Shown here: positions 1-12,471 of the stretch, one piece after another
How positions within the stretch are numbered: position 1 is the stretch's first letter
Layout of the letters: each line of letters begins with the position of its first letter
NCBI RefSeq assembly: GCF_011075055.1
Contig: NC_058146.1
Coordinates: 1,612,001-1,676,000, forward strand
DNA: 64,000 nt
Direction: 5' to 3'
DNA from: Mangifera indica
Taxonomy: Eukaryota > Streptophyta > Magnoliopsida > Sapindales > Anacardiaceae
Notes under the pieces: model-generated
Databases searched by the model: none
The model's input: the letters and a program-made list of their open reading frames with translations, nothing else
What the model was told of the DNA's origin: nothing
Position numbers and translations under genes: made by a program

Positions 1-688
1 TAAATTTAAAATAATTTCGTTTATATATTTAATAATTAATTATATAAAAATATTTTAAATATTATTTTTATATTATAAATTAATCTATTCATTTTAAATA
101 ATCCGATTATTAGTCAAATCTAATTATTTTTTTCCTTATATTTAATTTTGAAAATATTGTTTCCATTATCAAATTTTAATAAACTTTCTCGTAAAACTTT
201 TTAAAAAATCGATAATATGACAAAAATATTTTAAAATTTTAAAAGTATTTATAATATTTTTTTTATTTTTTAAATTGGTATAACAAATAGAGTTTTTATC
301 ATTATTTAATAAAATACATTTTTGGGAACACAGAAATTTAAATATTTAGTACGGTATATAAGATTATCAGAATAACACTCACCATTTTTATCATATTTAT
401 ATACTTCCTATTGATTATCTCCTAGATTGAAAATTGAAATTTCTACTGAATGAGCAACTTTTTTGTGTTGCATTTCTCTGTTCTTCATAATCCTTAAGGA
501 CACAGTTTACTGAATAAAATGCAGTAATTGATGTTCTGTTTCTTGGAGATGCAACACTAGAAAATTTTCCTGTTTGTGTTAAGAGGTCAGCCCTATTCTT
601 CAAGATGAATTCAAGGATACTTTGTACAAGATTATCCCCAAGTCTTTGTCAAAGATTCTTAACTACAATGTGAACCAATTTTGTTCCA
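1..688. other. AT-rich intergenic DNA, left edge
   Basis: The first 350 bases or so are very AT-rich with no open frame of note. The rest is ordinary non-coding sequence running into the 3' end of the FRS9-like relic. I see no gene, RNA gene or clear repeat boundary here. Confidence 0.5.
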
Positions 689-3463
689 TCACCAATGATA
701 CAGAATGGTAAGCAAGACTTGTGGCTTGCCCTGCTGGTGCTGTAACTCTTTCAAACTAAGCCTGGCATTTTGAACCTTCACTGACAGCTTTAATTTTTGT
801 TCTTCCATGTCTCTTAAAATGGCGAGCGGATTTGTTCTGTATACTTCCGCATACTCCGCCATGATTTCATGAATTTTCCTTTCCTTGTCATCCTGGACAG
901 GAGAAAGGAGAGAAACATAAGTGGGAATTGAATTTGAGGCATATGAGCATTATTGAACTCCAAGTAATGTCATAGACAAGTAAAATCTATCATTGTCAGA
1001 TGTTATTCGGCATAATTCGTCACTCTGCAAAAATTTATGACACTCGCATAAAGAAGAAGAACAAAACTCGGAGGCACAGCGTTGTCCCCAAAATGAACAA
1101 AATTCAGCTCTCACAAGTTGAAGTACAGTTAAACCACCATGAACAATACAAGAAAGCAACTTACAGACACCATTAAGGAGGTTGAAAACAAAATACTAAG
1201 AAACCCAAAAATTCTCTGATTATGAAGGTTTTATTAACTATGTTTGACACATCCTCAAATGTTACAAAATTAATCTTCTCCTTATTGTCTGTTTATTGAC
1301 GTATTTAGAACCTGAAGCTGAGCCTGGAACAAGTTATCAAAAGGGAGAAATCATCCTATACCTCTTGCTTCCACTTAAAGAAATCTAAGCAGATAGGCTG
1401 AGTTTTACAAACACATTTCTGTAATTTTTAATTTTTTGACAGAGGAAAATTCATTTCTCTTTTAAGCTGTTATTTTAGTTTGGAGGACACACTGATTCAG
1501 GGAATAATTAGCTTGCACAAGTATACATATTAAGCTTTGTTAAGGCGTTAATGGTGAAAATTGTAGACTCCAAAGACGGAACTAATGAATAATGGCACTG
1601 AAGTTTGGGTTTAGAGACAATAACCAAGGTATATGAAAAAAATAAAAACCTTAAGGGGACAAAAACCTATCACAATTTGCTTGTGTAAATCATTGACTGA
1701 TACTCCCTGCAGACAGGAGCCTCAAGCCCTAAAGAGAAGAAGGTATAAGCAATGAAGATATAATAGGTATAAACGAACCAAATGATAGTCAGAAAATATA
1801 GGAGATCTATTATGTTATACACTTCGATTTCAGAGACCATTCACCAGATTTAAAAACTCTAAAAATTGCACACATCTTGCTTTGGCTTGAAATAATTAAA
1901 TGAATCAGCAGTATGTGCAAGCATTTTTTCTTAAAAATTATGAAGAACCTTGAACTCTATCAGTTGCAGGGTAAGAGAAAGTAGCCGTTGATTGAAATGC
2001 TGGAGTTGGAGTTCCTTCAGCTGCATGCAACTCTTGGCTATCTCCATTAGTCAAAGTGTTGGCATGTGTGGCTCCTGAACCTTGATTCTTTGGCAGCGGC
2101 AACCTCACTTGTAGCCTCTTGCAAAGCATCCATTGCCACATTATAAATGTGAATTGATTTTGCCCCTTCTTCAACATATTTGATCGCTTCCTGGTGTAGA
2201 TTGTTATATCAAACTGTCAAAGACTCTTTAACATTACTTGCCTATTCAGATGAAGTTTCATCTGTTACAATACCAGTCTTGGCATTTATTGTCAATCGTT
2301 TTAATATATATTGATTGAGAAGACAATGTAAGAACATTTTTTGCTCTAAAAACTGCCAAAGTGTGCCCACAAATTATTCCTGAATATTCAAACATCTGGC
2401 AGCTACAGCTAGCTTTCATCTCAAAAGAGTTGAAACTGACAATGGAGCCTTGTGGTCTTCACCAAATTTGGCCACACACAATACGTTATGATGGCTCCCG
2501 AGTAATCAATTTTAGTAGCAGGATTAGCGAGGGTCTCAACTAATTCCTCTTGAAATTTCATGAATGCTCTCCTTGTATAGAGGGTTGCTGGCTGTTTTTC
2601 CATAGGAGATGGTGTCTTCAGCACTTGTGTACTGTTGGTAGTGTCGTAATCTGCCATTAATTCCTTCTCGTGCCGGCTCGCTATAGCTTTCTTGTACTGT
2701 TTTATCAACATCTGTATGGTAGTTGAAGCATTGACAAAGCCATCAAAGAACAAGTTCCCTCCATTTCTGTCAGTGACAGACATCTCCCCAAAAAAGGTGT
2801 CTCGCATATAAACCGGAACCCACTGTTGCCGAGCATTATACATTGATTTCAACCATTCATCATTTATAACATAGTATCTTTACAGCAGTAACTGCCAGGA
2901 TAACTCAAATTCATCAGTTGTCTCAGTCTCATTAATACACTTGTAAAATTCAGTTTCAAACATAGGATGTGATAGATAAATTTAAGCCAGTTTCTCGTGT
3001 TTCTCTAAATATGCCCCATTTACAAAAACAAAGACGGGTTTCAGGAAGAACCTGCCCAACAGCCGCCTGAATCAACCCATCTGGATCAGTCGTGATAGAC
3101 ACAGGGTGGCACCCAGACATGGCATGAAGCCAGGTTTGAAACAGCCAAATGAATGAAGACTCGGATTCATTAAGAATTAAGGCACACCCAAACAACAGAA
3201 GCTGTGAAAGAGGCAAATGGAACCCTACACCAATTCAAACTGTATATTGTGTCGAATGTGACAGTATCTCCAAAGTAAGAATAGTTCATTCTAGCTGTTG
3301 CATCCGCCCAAAATATGTTTCCACTGCTGTGATCATTACCACCCTGAGCCTGAACTGCATAATAGAAAGAAAGATCCTCCGCGTGCATCCCTTTCAAGTA
3401 GTCCAATACATGCTGACCCCCACCACCAAGGGTCCTCTGTCTGCTGCCACTCATGGAATCCAA
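689..3463 (-). pseudogene. FRS9: FAR1-related sequence 9 (FRS9)-like pseudogene
   Basis: FRS proteins are nuclear factors derived from MULE transposases. Collinear fragments on the minus strand resemble the neighbouring intact FRS5-like gene but fit FRS9 better, for example LFGCALILNESESSF and the ASTTIQMLIKQY block. The transposase-like core begins near 3463 (QHVLDYLKGMHAED) and continues through about 3170, 3216-2956 and 2852-2421. A middle-to-C-terminal block lies at about 2180-1940 (YVEEGAKS, YNVAMDALQEAT), and a last coiled-coil exon at about 892-689, preceded by a good acceptor (CAG before GATGAC). The frame is broken. The stretch equal to FTGVNHHGQPV is deleted with a frameshift near 3216, another shift follows RETRE near 2975, there are stops between 2960 and 2860, and the SWIM zinc-finger region near 2420-2300 has stops. 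FRS9 normally lacks the N-terminal FAR1 zinc finger, which fits the 5' boundary. Confidence in decay is high; FRS9 rather than a local FRS5 duplicate rests on recalled similarity and synteny. Confidence 0.85.
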
Positions 3464-4653
3464 AAATCAACTGTCCCAACATGGAACAAATAAATAAACA
3501 ATAAACCAGAAATTTCCCAATTGCCAATACATAAACCTAAAACATTTACAGGGTACATAATTTCCAAGAACTGAAAAAATGTTAACTTGAACATGCGGAA
3601 CACAGTTTATCAGTATAAACTGGGTGAAGCCGAGTTAAGTACATATTGGTTAGTATTAATACAAACTCAGGAATTGAGGAATTCCCGAGAGAATTTCATA
3701 AAGGGAATCAGAACATTATGTGCGAAGTCTGTTAATTTAGCACAAAAGGATAAAACGAAAAAGGCAATTGCTTCTGAAAGTAAATAATAAAATGAGAAAC
3801 TAACCTAAACAGACAGATACGATTTTTCTAGGAATCTGATTGCTGTTATTGGTCTCTTTCTCCGCAAACGATTTAGTACTTGAATTTCTCTTTTTCCAGT
3901 TGCTGTTGCAATAAACTCACATGACATTTAACTCTTACCAAAGCCCCAAAAAATGAGTTGCTTTTACCTACATTATTCCACATCCACAGCTTTGAAGTTC
4001 AAAATACTATCGATTTCCACTAAGTTTACCGATTGTAGAGTGATATGTTTTACTGGGTTAGTGGTTATCTTATCAAACTACCATTTTCAAGACATTTGGA
4101 TATGAAACTTTGACAGTAGTTTTTCAAAAGCTTTGAGTTCTCGTGAACTACAAATGGAAACCCAATATTCTAAACTACGAAGAGGAAAGACAAATTCTTA
4201 TGAATTACAAATGGCCAATTCCCGAATTTGATGAACATCCCTTGTGCTACATTGAAAGGTAAATACATTGATTGATAGGCATACCCCTTTTATCTTTAAT
4301 TGATATTGAAAGAGAAAAGACTGCCATCTTGATCTGCATTTCAACCTTAACCAACTTTTTTTTTTTTTTGGCATTCTACAGAACAATAATTTTTCAAGTT
4401 TACCCACAAACACCCCCAATTGATTTTACATATAAAGCAGTTAAAAGAAGGAACTATGACTTCAGATTGGTAAAGTATGCATCTAAAGATGTTAAGTACA
4501 CTGTACAAGGTAACACAAAGTGGAAGGCTAACCTATCTCTACACTATCAGCAGGTAAATATAACAGGGCCCTGCCAAGGGTAATTAGAAGTACAAACTGG
4601 AGACAAAAGGCAATTAAGAAAAAAGAAGTACAAATTAATATTGTACTGCATCT
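3464..4653. other. Intergenic spacer between the FRS9 relic and FRS5
   Basis: No convincing coding region on either strand. The few open frames have no recognisable domain. It probably contains the old 5' region of the FRS9 relic (from 3464) and the 3' UTR of FRS5 (just below 4654). Confidence 0.45.
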
Positions 4654-7600
4654 TTACAGGCTGTCTTTCAGACTAATCTTTATGTTTTGCACTTTTATTG
4701 ACAACTGTAGCTTATGGTCCTCGATATCTTTTAATACTGAAAGCAGGTTAGCCCGATAAACTTCACATTTTTTACTTGCAAATTCAAGCTCTTTGGTAAG
4801 TTCTTGAATTTTTTTGTCCATATCATCCTGCAAAAATGAATTCAAAATTACAATAGTCCACAGCGAATAATACACATACCATCTAGCATTGCAAGAGTCA
4901 ATCTTGTTGACAGAAATATGAGGGAATTATAGCCAGCAAAAAATACATGGCATATATAGCAATACAAGAGCAGTAATGATTTAGATGCTATGTCCATAAA
5001 AATATGAGACTTGACAAACTCCGGCATTCAAGTTTGAGGGGATAAAAGACCACCATGAATATGATAAAAATCCCATACTACAGTCTACTGCTACAGTTTT
5101 ATGCGCTATTGAAAAGAAATGATTATATATAATCAATCATTTATTAGAATTCTTATAATACATACCTTATAGGACTGAAACTTAAATGGTTCAAAACAAA
5201 CCTAAAAGACAGCTCTATCATAGCACTGGACCTGAACAAACAGAGCCCAAACCATGTCCCAGCCAATCAATCAGCAGAACATTATGACATGCCCATGAAA
5301 ATATATTGCACATCAGATGCAAGACCGTAAGTTCTTTATAAGTGCAACATTAGTTTCGGCATTTTATAGGTGCTTGGCACAAAATCATCAAACTACAAAA
5401 ATTTATCAAAGAAAAGTACCCTCATTAAAAATATTCAAATTGTCAAAAAAAAAGTAATTAAATATATAAGAAACGCATAATACAGCTGCAAAACGAGTCT
5501 CACCTCAGACAAAGGTTGGCTGCAAACTACTTGATGATTTACACTAATACTAATTGGTCGATATGCCTCACTTTTGGTCCTCATACGCCCATTCACCAAG
5601 GTAGTTTTCCCATCATTCCTTGATGCCACTGCAACTCTTTTTGTAGCTTCTTGCAAAGCAATCATCGCCACATTGTAAGTATCCGAAGATTGTGCCCCTT
5701 CATCGACAAATTTGAATACCTTATGACGTAGAGTATTATATCTAACTGTTTGAGATTCTAAATAATTGTTATATACATCATTGGCACATTCTTCTAATAT
5801 AACACTGCTCTTAGCATTTCTTGTCCATCGTTTCAAGATATAATGAGACGGAAGAGTAAGGACATTAGTCACCCGAAAGACAGCCAGTATATGTCGACAG
5901 AGAAGACCTGAAAACTCAAACATCTGGCAACTACAAGAGGCTTTCATCTCTAAAACATTAAATTTGACATAGTAAGCTTTATGATCTTCCCCAAACTTTG
6001 CCACTTGATATGTGATGATCTCTTCATCATCCTCAACTTTTGATGCCATGAATGTAAGTGTCCCGACCAGCTCCTCTTGAAATCTCATAAACAATTTTCT
6101 TGTGTAAAACTCAGATGCCTGTCTCTCCATTGGAGATGGAGTCTTCAAAACTGGGGAAGTGTTCATTGTATCATAGTCTGCTTTGACTTCTTTCTCATTT
6201 CGAGATTCTAGTGCTTTCTCATACAACTTAAAAAATTGACTAAGATTGGTTGAAGCATTAATATACCCATCAAAGTATGAATTCATACTATCACTCCGCT
6301 GAGTTATGGACATTTCTGCAAAAAAGGTGTCCCGCAGATATACTGGAACCCACTGCCTGCGAGCAGTATAAATTGTTTGAAGCCACTCATGATCCCTGAG
6401 TACATATCTATCAACCAAAGACAACCAGTAAGACTCAAATTCTTCAATGGACTCAGTCAAGTTTACACATTTGTGAAACTCTGCTTCAAAATTTGGACAC
6501 TTGAGAAAAACATGGGACAACTTCTCCTGACATTGTTTAAAGATATGCCATTTGCAAAATCGATGGCGTGTCTCTGGGAAAACCTGAGTGATAGCTGATT
6601 GTATCACGGCATCATGATCAGTTGTGATTGACACAGGAGGACAACCAGACATTGCTGTAAGCCATGTATTGAACAACCAAGTAAAAGATGCTTCAGATTC
6701 ATTGATTAAGAATGCACAACCAAACAGTACAGGTTGTCCATGATGGTTTACTCCAGTGAAAGGTGCGAAGGGTAAGCGATACCTGTTAGACCTGTAGGTC
6801 GTATCAAAGGTAACAGTATCACCAAAGTAGGTGTAATTAGTCCTAGCCTTTGGATCAGCCCAGAAGACATTGCTCACAGAGTGGTCATCATCACCCTGCA
6901 CAGCATAAAAGAAATTGGGGTTCTCTGCATGCATTTGCCTCAAATAATCCAAGAGAAGCTGAATGTCTCCTTCTAAGCTCCTCTGGCGATTATTTCTCAT
7001 GTAATTTCTACAATCCACCTCTGTAAATCCAACTTTGCTAATTCCACCATATTCTTTTATTAAGGCCGACATAATCCTTCGAGGGCCCATTCCAGCTGCT
7101 TGTAAGGTATCAATCAGGGTCTTAGCAGGACCAGAGATTTGCCTGTGAGAACGAAGGCAATGAACTTGGTCTGGTGGAACTAGCTCATGATTGTGTTCTT
7201 TAACAAAACCAGACACAACCCATTTCCCGGAATCCTGCACTTTAACAGACAAAGATGCTTTGCACCCAACTCTAGTAATAGTCCGAGGTCTTTTAATCTC
7301 CCTATCCTTTGTGCGCTTCTCATTCAAATTCCTAAACCCTTCTTTAGCACAAACGAATTGCCTTTGGATAATAGCTCCATCACGCCTGGAACGGCGAGAG
7401 GAGCTGACACGAGTACTGAACCCGACACGACGAGCATAAGAATTGTAAAAGGCCTTGGCAGCCTCTTCGGACTCAAATTCCATGCCTTCATAAGGTTCGA
7501 GATCCAAAAGGTCACCCTCAGGAAGGTAAATTTCACCACTCCCAGTATTAACAATATTAATAGGAAAAGAACTATTATCATCCATGTCCTCTTCATCAAC

Positions 7601-7672
7601 ACCCTCGTCTCCCTCTCGCCCGCTACCCATTCCTCCTAAACCTATATCAAATTCCAGAACCTCACTATCCAT
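4654..7672 (-). CDS. FRS5: FAR1-related sequence 5 (FRS5)-like transcription factor
   Basis: Two coding exons, 7672-5504 and 4827-4654, join in phase 0 (GAG before GTGAGA; TTTGCAG before GATGAT) to give 780 residues, close to the family length. In order: an acidic N-terminus starting MDSEVLEFDIGLG; a FAR1 DNA-binding zinc finger at about 75-170 with Cys residues and an HNH end (KEHNHELVP); a MULE-type transposase core at about 270-370 (YFGDTVTFDTTY, SITTDHDAVI, RHRFCKWHI); a SWIM zinc finger near 570-605 (CSCQMFEFSGLLCRHIL, giving C-x-C and C-x-H); and a C-terminal coiled coil encoded by exon 2. FAR1-type proteins bind DNA in the nucleus and act in light and stress responses; catalysis is not expected. 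If intron 1 is retained, the protein ends a few dozen residues after SE, without the coiled coil. The start is the first Met and matches the family N-terminus. It lies in tandem with the FRS9 relic, as in Arabidopsis. Confidence 0.93.
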
Positions 7673-9526
7673 GTCAATCTAACAGAAATATATCTCCACA
7701 ATACAATCTAGTACAAAAACGAAAAACAAACCAAACAACTGACCATTTTATAATCTAAAGCTCCATTCTTTACGCCTCAATCACTCTCTCTGCTCGATCC
7801 TCAGTTTAAAGAACGTCAGCCCGGCAATTGATTGGCGAAGTAGAAAAGTTTCGTCACTGACACACACAAAAAAGAAGACTTTTTTCACTGGGAGTCTGGG
7901 GTTTCAAGTGAAGATTAAGAAGGGGAAGAGAATAAGAGTTAAATTTGGGGTTTTTTACGAGAGTGAGAATTGGTTTGGAGGAGGGAAAAAATTAGTTGGA
8001 GAAGAGAGACCAGTGACTGAGACGGAGGGAAGCGTGGGAGGAGAGGTAGGGTTCATGTGTAAGCAAGCTTTACTTGGCTACTGTTCTTTGGCCCTACCTA
8101 GCGTTGTTACCGTGTGATCTTGTTTTGAGATGATCTGGTCCGTTTATTGTTAATCTATTTAATCAAATTGGCAGCTCGGTTGTTTTCAAAGTGGTATATG
8201 AATAATTAAATTCTCCACGGTACACGTGTCATTGGATTATCACTTAATGTGATTAATTCGTAATTAAAGATAAATAATTGTAACTATAGATTTTATTAGA
8301 ACTTTTAATTTATTTTGTTATCTCTTTTAATGTAAAACTCAGTTGTTTAAATTTTCATGTAGACGTAGATTCGTATCTATGTGACTCTGAAAGCTAAACT
8401 TAAATTCGAAAAGGCAAACTCAAATTCAAGTTTCATTTTACTCAAATAATAAAGAATACTAATAGAAAAAATAATTATTGAAAAAAACAAAAAGAGAAAA
8501 AGTTGTTACAACACTAACAATCATTATTCGGACCTTTACTCTTCACCTAAACTCGATAATGATAGATCCTATAGAATATATACATAATTATCAATAATTT
8601 TTAATATCTCTTATACTATTTGATATTCAATTATTACAATATATTTATAATATAGTTGATTATAATTTTGTTATTTATTATTATACCTTTCTCTATCTCT
8701 CGTGTTTTTTCTATCGATTGGGTTAATAACAATAATTTTATTTTTGATAATGCTTGTAATATATAGTTTGGTTAGTTTAGAATATCATCGTTTCACGTAT
8801 ATAATATACGATTCAATTTACATTGATGAAAAGGCAACGCCATAATTCTCCATTTTTCAAACACCGCAATTGTCATCCCTCTCTCGGCGCATATGAAGGA
8901 TCAAAGGTCAGGAAAAGTCATCAATTTGCCCTATTATTTGTCAACTTACTCGTCTGCACAACTGGTTTCTTTGTTTTGTAACAGTAATCAAAGACCAAAC
9001 TTCTTATTCTATGTTTAACTTAAAAGCATAAGCTTTGGCACGGTCAATGGAGGGTAGGCTGTGTATGTACCTTCATCAGAAACTTCATTGTTGAATGAAT
9101 GGTAAATAAAATGCCAGTCAAATTCCAATTCTGAAGGATGAACCCCATTAATTTTCTTCTGGGTGTGCTAATGTTGACCTCACTCTCAAATTTCTTCAAC
9201 ATTTCCATTATCAAAAATTCAACTACTCTTGCATAGAACTTGTCCTTTTCTATCCATGAAGTATAACCAGAATACTTTCATAACAAATGATGGATTGATG
9301 TGGAAATTGGAAAGGGTAGAAAAGTCAATGGGAAGAAGCCATAGCATTCCATTGAAGAAGCTGAAGCACAATTTCCTGGGGAGAAATTCAAAACTATCAC
9401 TGGCTGGCTCCCAAATATATATGTGATAAAGAGAGAAACACAGGCATTAAAGGTATCTCTTTCTCTGCTTTTCTCATCTTCTTCCTGTCAACTCTTTGCC
9501 CACATAACAACTATATATATATATTT
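7673..9526. other. FRS5 promoter/5' UTR and lectin-kinase upstream region
   Basis: 7673 to about 8120 is mixed-composition sequence that should carry the 5' UTR and promoter of FRS5 (minus strand). About 8200-8850 is AT-rich with no gene. Two AT-rich, TATA-like stretches precede the lectin kinase: about 9413-9422 (AAATATATATG), a plausible core-promoter distance, and 9511-9524, probably too close to the start codon to act as a TATA box. No other gene is visible. Confidence 0.45.
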
Positions 9527-12132
9527 ATGGGCGCGTGCATGTTAAATACAATTTTCATCTCGCTGCTGCTTTCACTACTCTTCATTTGCAGCCCAGCCCA
9601 ACCAATCGAATTTCCCAACTTTACTCGAGACAGAGATTCAAAGTACTTCAAGCTTGAAGGGGATCGGACGAATATCCATGGCGAAGCTCTGCAGTTAACA
9701 TATGATTCCACCAACGATGAGGACACTGATAAATTCTTAAACAATGCGGGTCGCATCATGTATCATCGACCTTTCAGGGTCCACAATGGTGATGATGGAG
9801 GTGAGAAGTTGGCGTCCTTCAACTCAACTTTTGTCATTAATCTCTTTCGGGACCCAGAGTGGGAGCCTGGTCATGGCCTTGCTTTTCTCATTGCCCCCAA
9901 TTACAGCTTGCCCGTATCAAGTTATGGCCAGTGGCTTGGCCTCACGAATGGTACCACAGATGGCAGCAGAGAAAACTATTTTGTAGCTGTTGAATTTGAC
10001 ACTAGAGAGCAAGAATTCGACCCGGATGGCAATCATATCGGCCTTAATATCAACTCTGTCAATTCGACTAGGTATGTTTCTCTGGATGACCATAACATCA
10101 CACTCTCACCAGCAAATGCAACCAGCTACAAAGTCTGGGTTGAATATGATGGAGACTCCAAATTGATGCAAGTGTACATGGTGGTAATACAAGGACAAGA
10201 CTTCTATCCGACGAAACCCTCCGAACCGCTTCTCAAGGAGACCATAAACCTGAAGGATTATTTGAAAGCTGAGTCTTACTTCGGTTTTTCTGCTTCAACA
10301 GGCGATCCATATATTCAGTTGAACTGTGTCCGAGCATGGTCTCTTGACATAGATGAGGCTCCCAAGAAGGAAGATTTGAAATGGCTGATAATTACTGCCG
10401 GAGTTGGTGTTCCTGTGGTGATAATACTCTTGATATGCATAGGGGTTTATATGAAGAAGAGAAGAAAAACGAAAGTTGAAGAGTCACATGAGCTTGGAAG
10501 GTTGAAATGGTTACCTGGGATGCCAAGGGAATTCAAGTACAAGGAATTGAAGAAGGCAACTAGCAATTTCCATGAGAGTATGAGGCTTGGAGAAGGTGGA
10601 TTTGGAATTGTTTACAAAGGCATCGTTCATGAGAAGGATCATGATAAAAGTCATATTGAAGTTGCAGTAAAGAAATTTTCCAGAGATAACATCAAAAGCA
10701 AGGGTGATTTTCTAGCAGAACTCGCCATCATCCACCGTCTTCGCCATAAACATCTTGTCCGCTTAGTAGGTAATTTTCCTCATCAGTTTCTTTTGAGTTT
10801 CTGTCTTGATTCTATCTGTTTATATATTCATTTATACATATATAGAATTAAAAATGAATGATTTGTCAAGTACAATAATTTGTGATTTCATTTCTGTCAA
10901 TTTATTGTCAAGAAATAACAAATACCCAACATAGAAGCAATTTAAATAAAAACACTGACCAACATATTTTTGAAGAACCTTCGAAGTGCTTGATCTTATC
11001 CTGCAGGCAGGCAAGCGTCAAGTTCAAAAGTTAGAATAATGAAGCTATTCCAAACATGCTATGAGTCAACTTTGCAGTTCAAGTCAAATTTAGCTCATCC
11101 ACCCACCCAACAAGACAAGATAAGTCTCATGAATAATAAAGGGGGGAATAAGAAATTGATAGGAACTTTTCAAAGAAGATCAACCTTGTTTGTTTCTGTA
11201 TTTTTATTCTTTACCACATAAAACTTACAATACAAACATTGGGTAAAGCTAAGTTAGTAAGTTCATGTATGCTGTGTTAACCATTTCTACAACTTGACTT
11301 TTACCCAGGATGGTGCCATGAGAAGGGGAAGCTTCTATTAGTATATGATTACATGCCAAATGGAAGTGTGGACAGGTACTTATATGGTACTTCTGAGCAG
11401 GCGACGCTGAATTGGAATCGTAGATACAAGATACTAGCAGGGGTTGCCTCAGCATTATATTACCTGCACAATGAGTGTGACCAAAAGGTTGTGCACCGTG
11501 ACCTTAAGGCAAGCAACATCTTGCTTGATGTAGAGTACAATGCTCGATTGGGTGATTTTGGTCTTGCTCGAGCCATAGATAATGAAAGAAACTCCTATGC
11601 AGATGTGGGATTAGGCGGAGTTCCAGGTACAAAGGGTTATGTAGCTCCAGAATGTTTCCATACAGGAAAGGCTACCACGGAATCTGATGTGTATGGCTTT
11701 GGAGCGGTAGTGCTTGAGGTGGTGTGCGGCAGAACTCCGGGGGCCATGATCCCTGACCAAGAACTTTCTTATACCTTAGTTGATTGGGTCTGGATGTTGC
11801 ACCGGGAAGGGCGCATTCTCGATGCTGTGGATAAACAGCTCAACAATGATTTTGTAGAAGATGAAGCCAGGAGGGCTTTACTTCTGGGATTGGCATGCTC
11901 ACATCCCATAGCCAGTGAAAGACCTAAAACGGAGGATATATTGCAGATCATTTCTGGAACTTTACCAGTCCCCGATGTACCTCCATTCAAACCCTTCTTC
12001 ACTTGGCCTTCAACGGATCCATCTGCCAGAATTAGTAGTATACTTACGGGCATCTCATTGTCTTCTAGATATTCTAATACGTTGAACGATGTATCCAAAT
12101 CACAGGAGGTTACACCTCGTCTCCCAGTTTGA
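9527..12132 (+). CDS. L-type lectin-domain receptor-like kinase
   Basis: Two exons, 9527-10769 and 11309-12132, join to encode 688 residues. The donor is G before GTAATT, the acceptor is CCCAG, and the junction restores LVGWCHEKGKLLLVYDYMPN. A signal peptide covers about residues 1-25. A legume-lectin domain follows at about 27-270 with many N-glycosylation sites (NFT, NST, NYS, NGT, NIT, NAT). One membrane segment lies at about 286-309. The Ser/Thr kinase starts near 353 (LGEGGFGIVYKG), with the catalytic lysine in EVAVKKF, VVHRDLKASN, GDFGLARA and GTKGYVAPE, so it looks active. Such kinases sit in the plasma membrane and act in immune and wound signalling, including sensing of extracellular nucleotides or other ligands in some members. 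Closest remembered group is LecRK S.5 or clade IX; I am unsure which. The single intron inside the kinase is unusual, since many LecRK genes lack introns. The last four codons and stop lie in a tandem duplication. Confidence 0.92.
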
Positions 12133-12471
12133 TTTTTTCAAGCTTCTCCAGCTATGTAGCATTCTTTACATAGAACTGTGCTTGCAGTATATGTAAGTAG
12201 AAGCAAATTCTTTCGTTATTTGTTGAGGAATTCCAGGAATTTAGATAATGTATCTATTTTTGAACACTTAGTTTTTCATCCTCTTTCAGACAGTCGTCTC
12301 CCAGTTTGATTTTTTCAAGCTTCTCCAGCTATGTAGCATTCTTTACATAGAACTGTGCTTGTAGTATATGTAAGTAGAAGCAAATTCTTTCGTTATTTGT
12401 TGAGGAATTCCAGGAATTTAGATAATGTATCTATTTTTGAACACTTAGTATTTCATCCTCTTTCAGACAGT
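12117..12471 (+). repeat. Perfectly phased 177-bp tandem duplication over the lectin-kinase stop codon
   Basis: Copy 1 is 12117-12293 and copy 2 is 12294-12470, offset by exactly 177 bases, with only two differences that I can find (C/T at the GCAGTATATG site near 12185 and T/A near 12452 relative to copy 1). Copy 1 holds the final codons, stop and proximal 3' UTR of the lectin kinase. Copy 2 lies just downstream. The near identity implies a recent event. Confidence 0.93.

Noticed and set aside
7187..7639. 150-codon plus-strand frame over the FRS5 5' end
   Set aside because: It is antisense to the FAR1 zinc finger and shows no motif.
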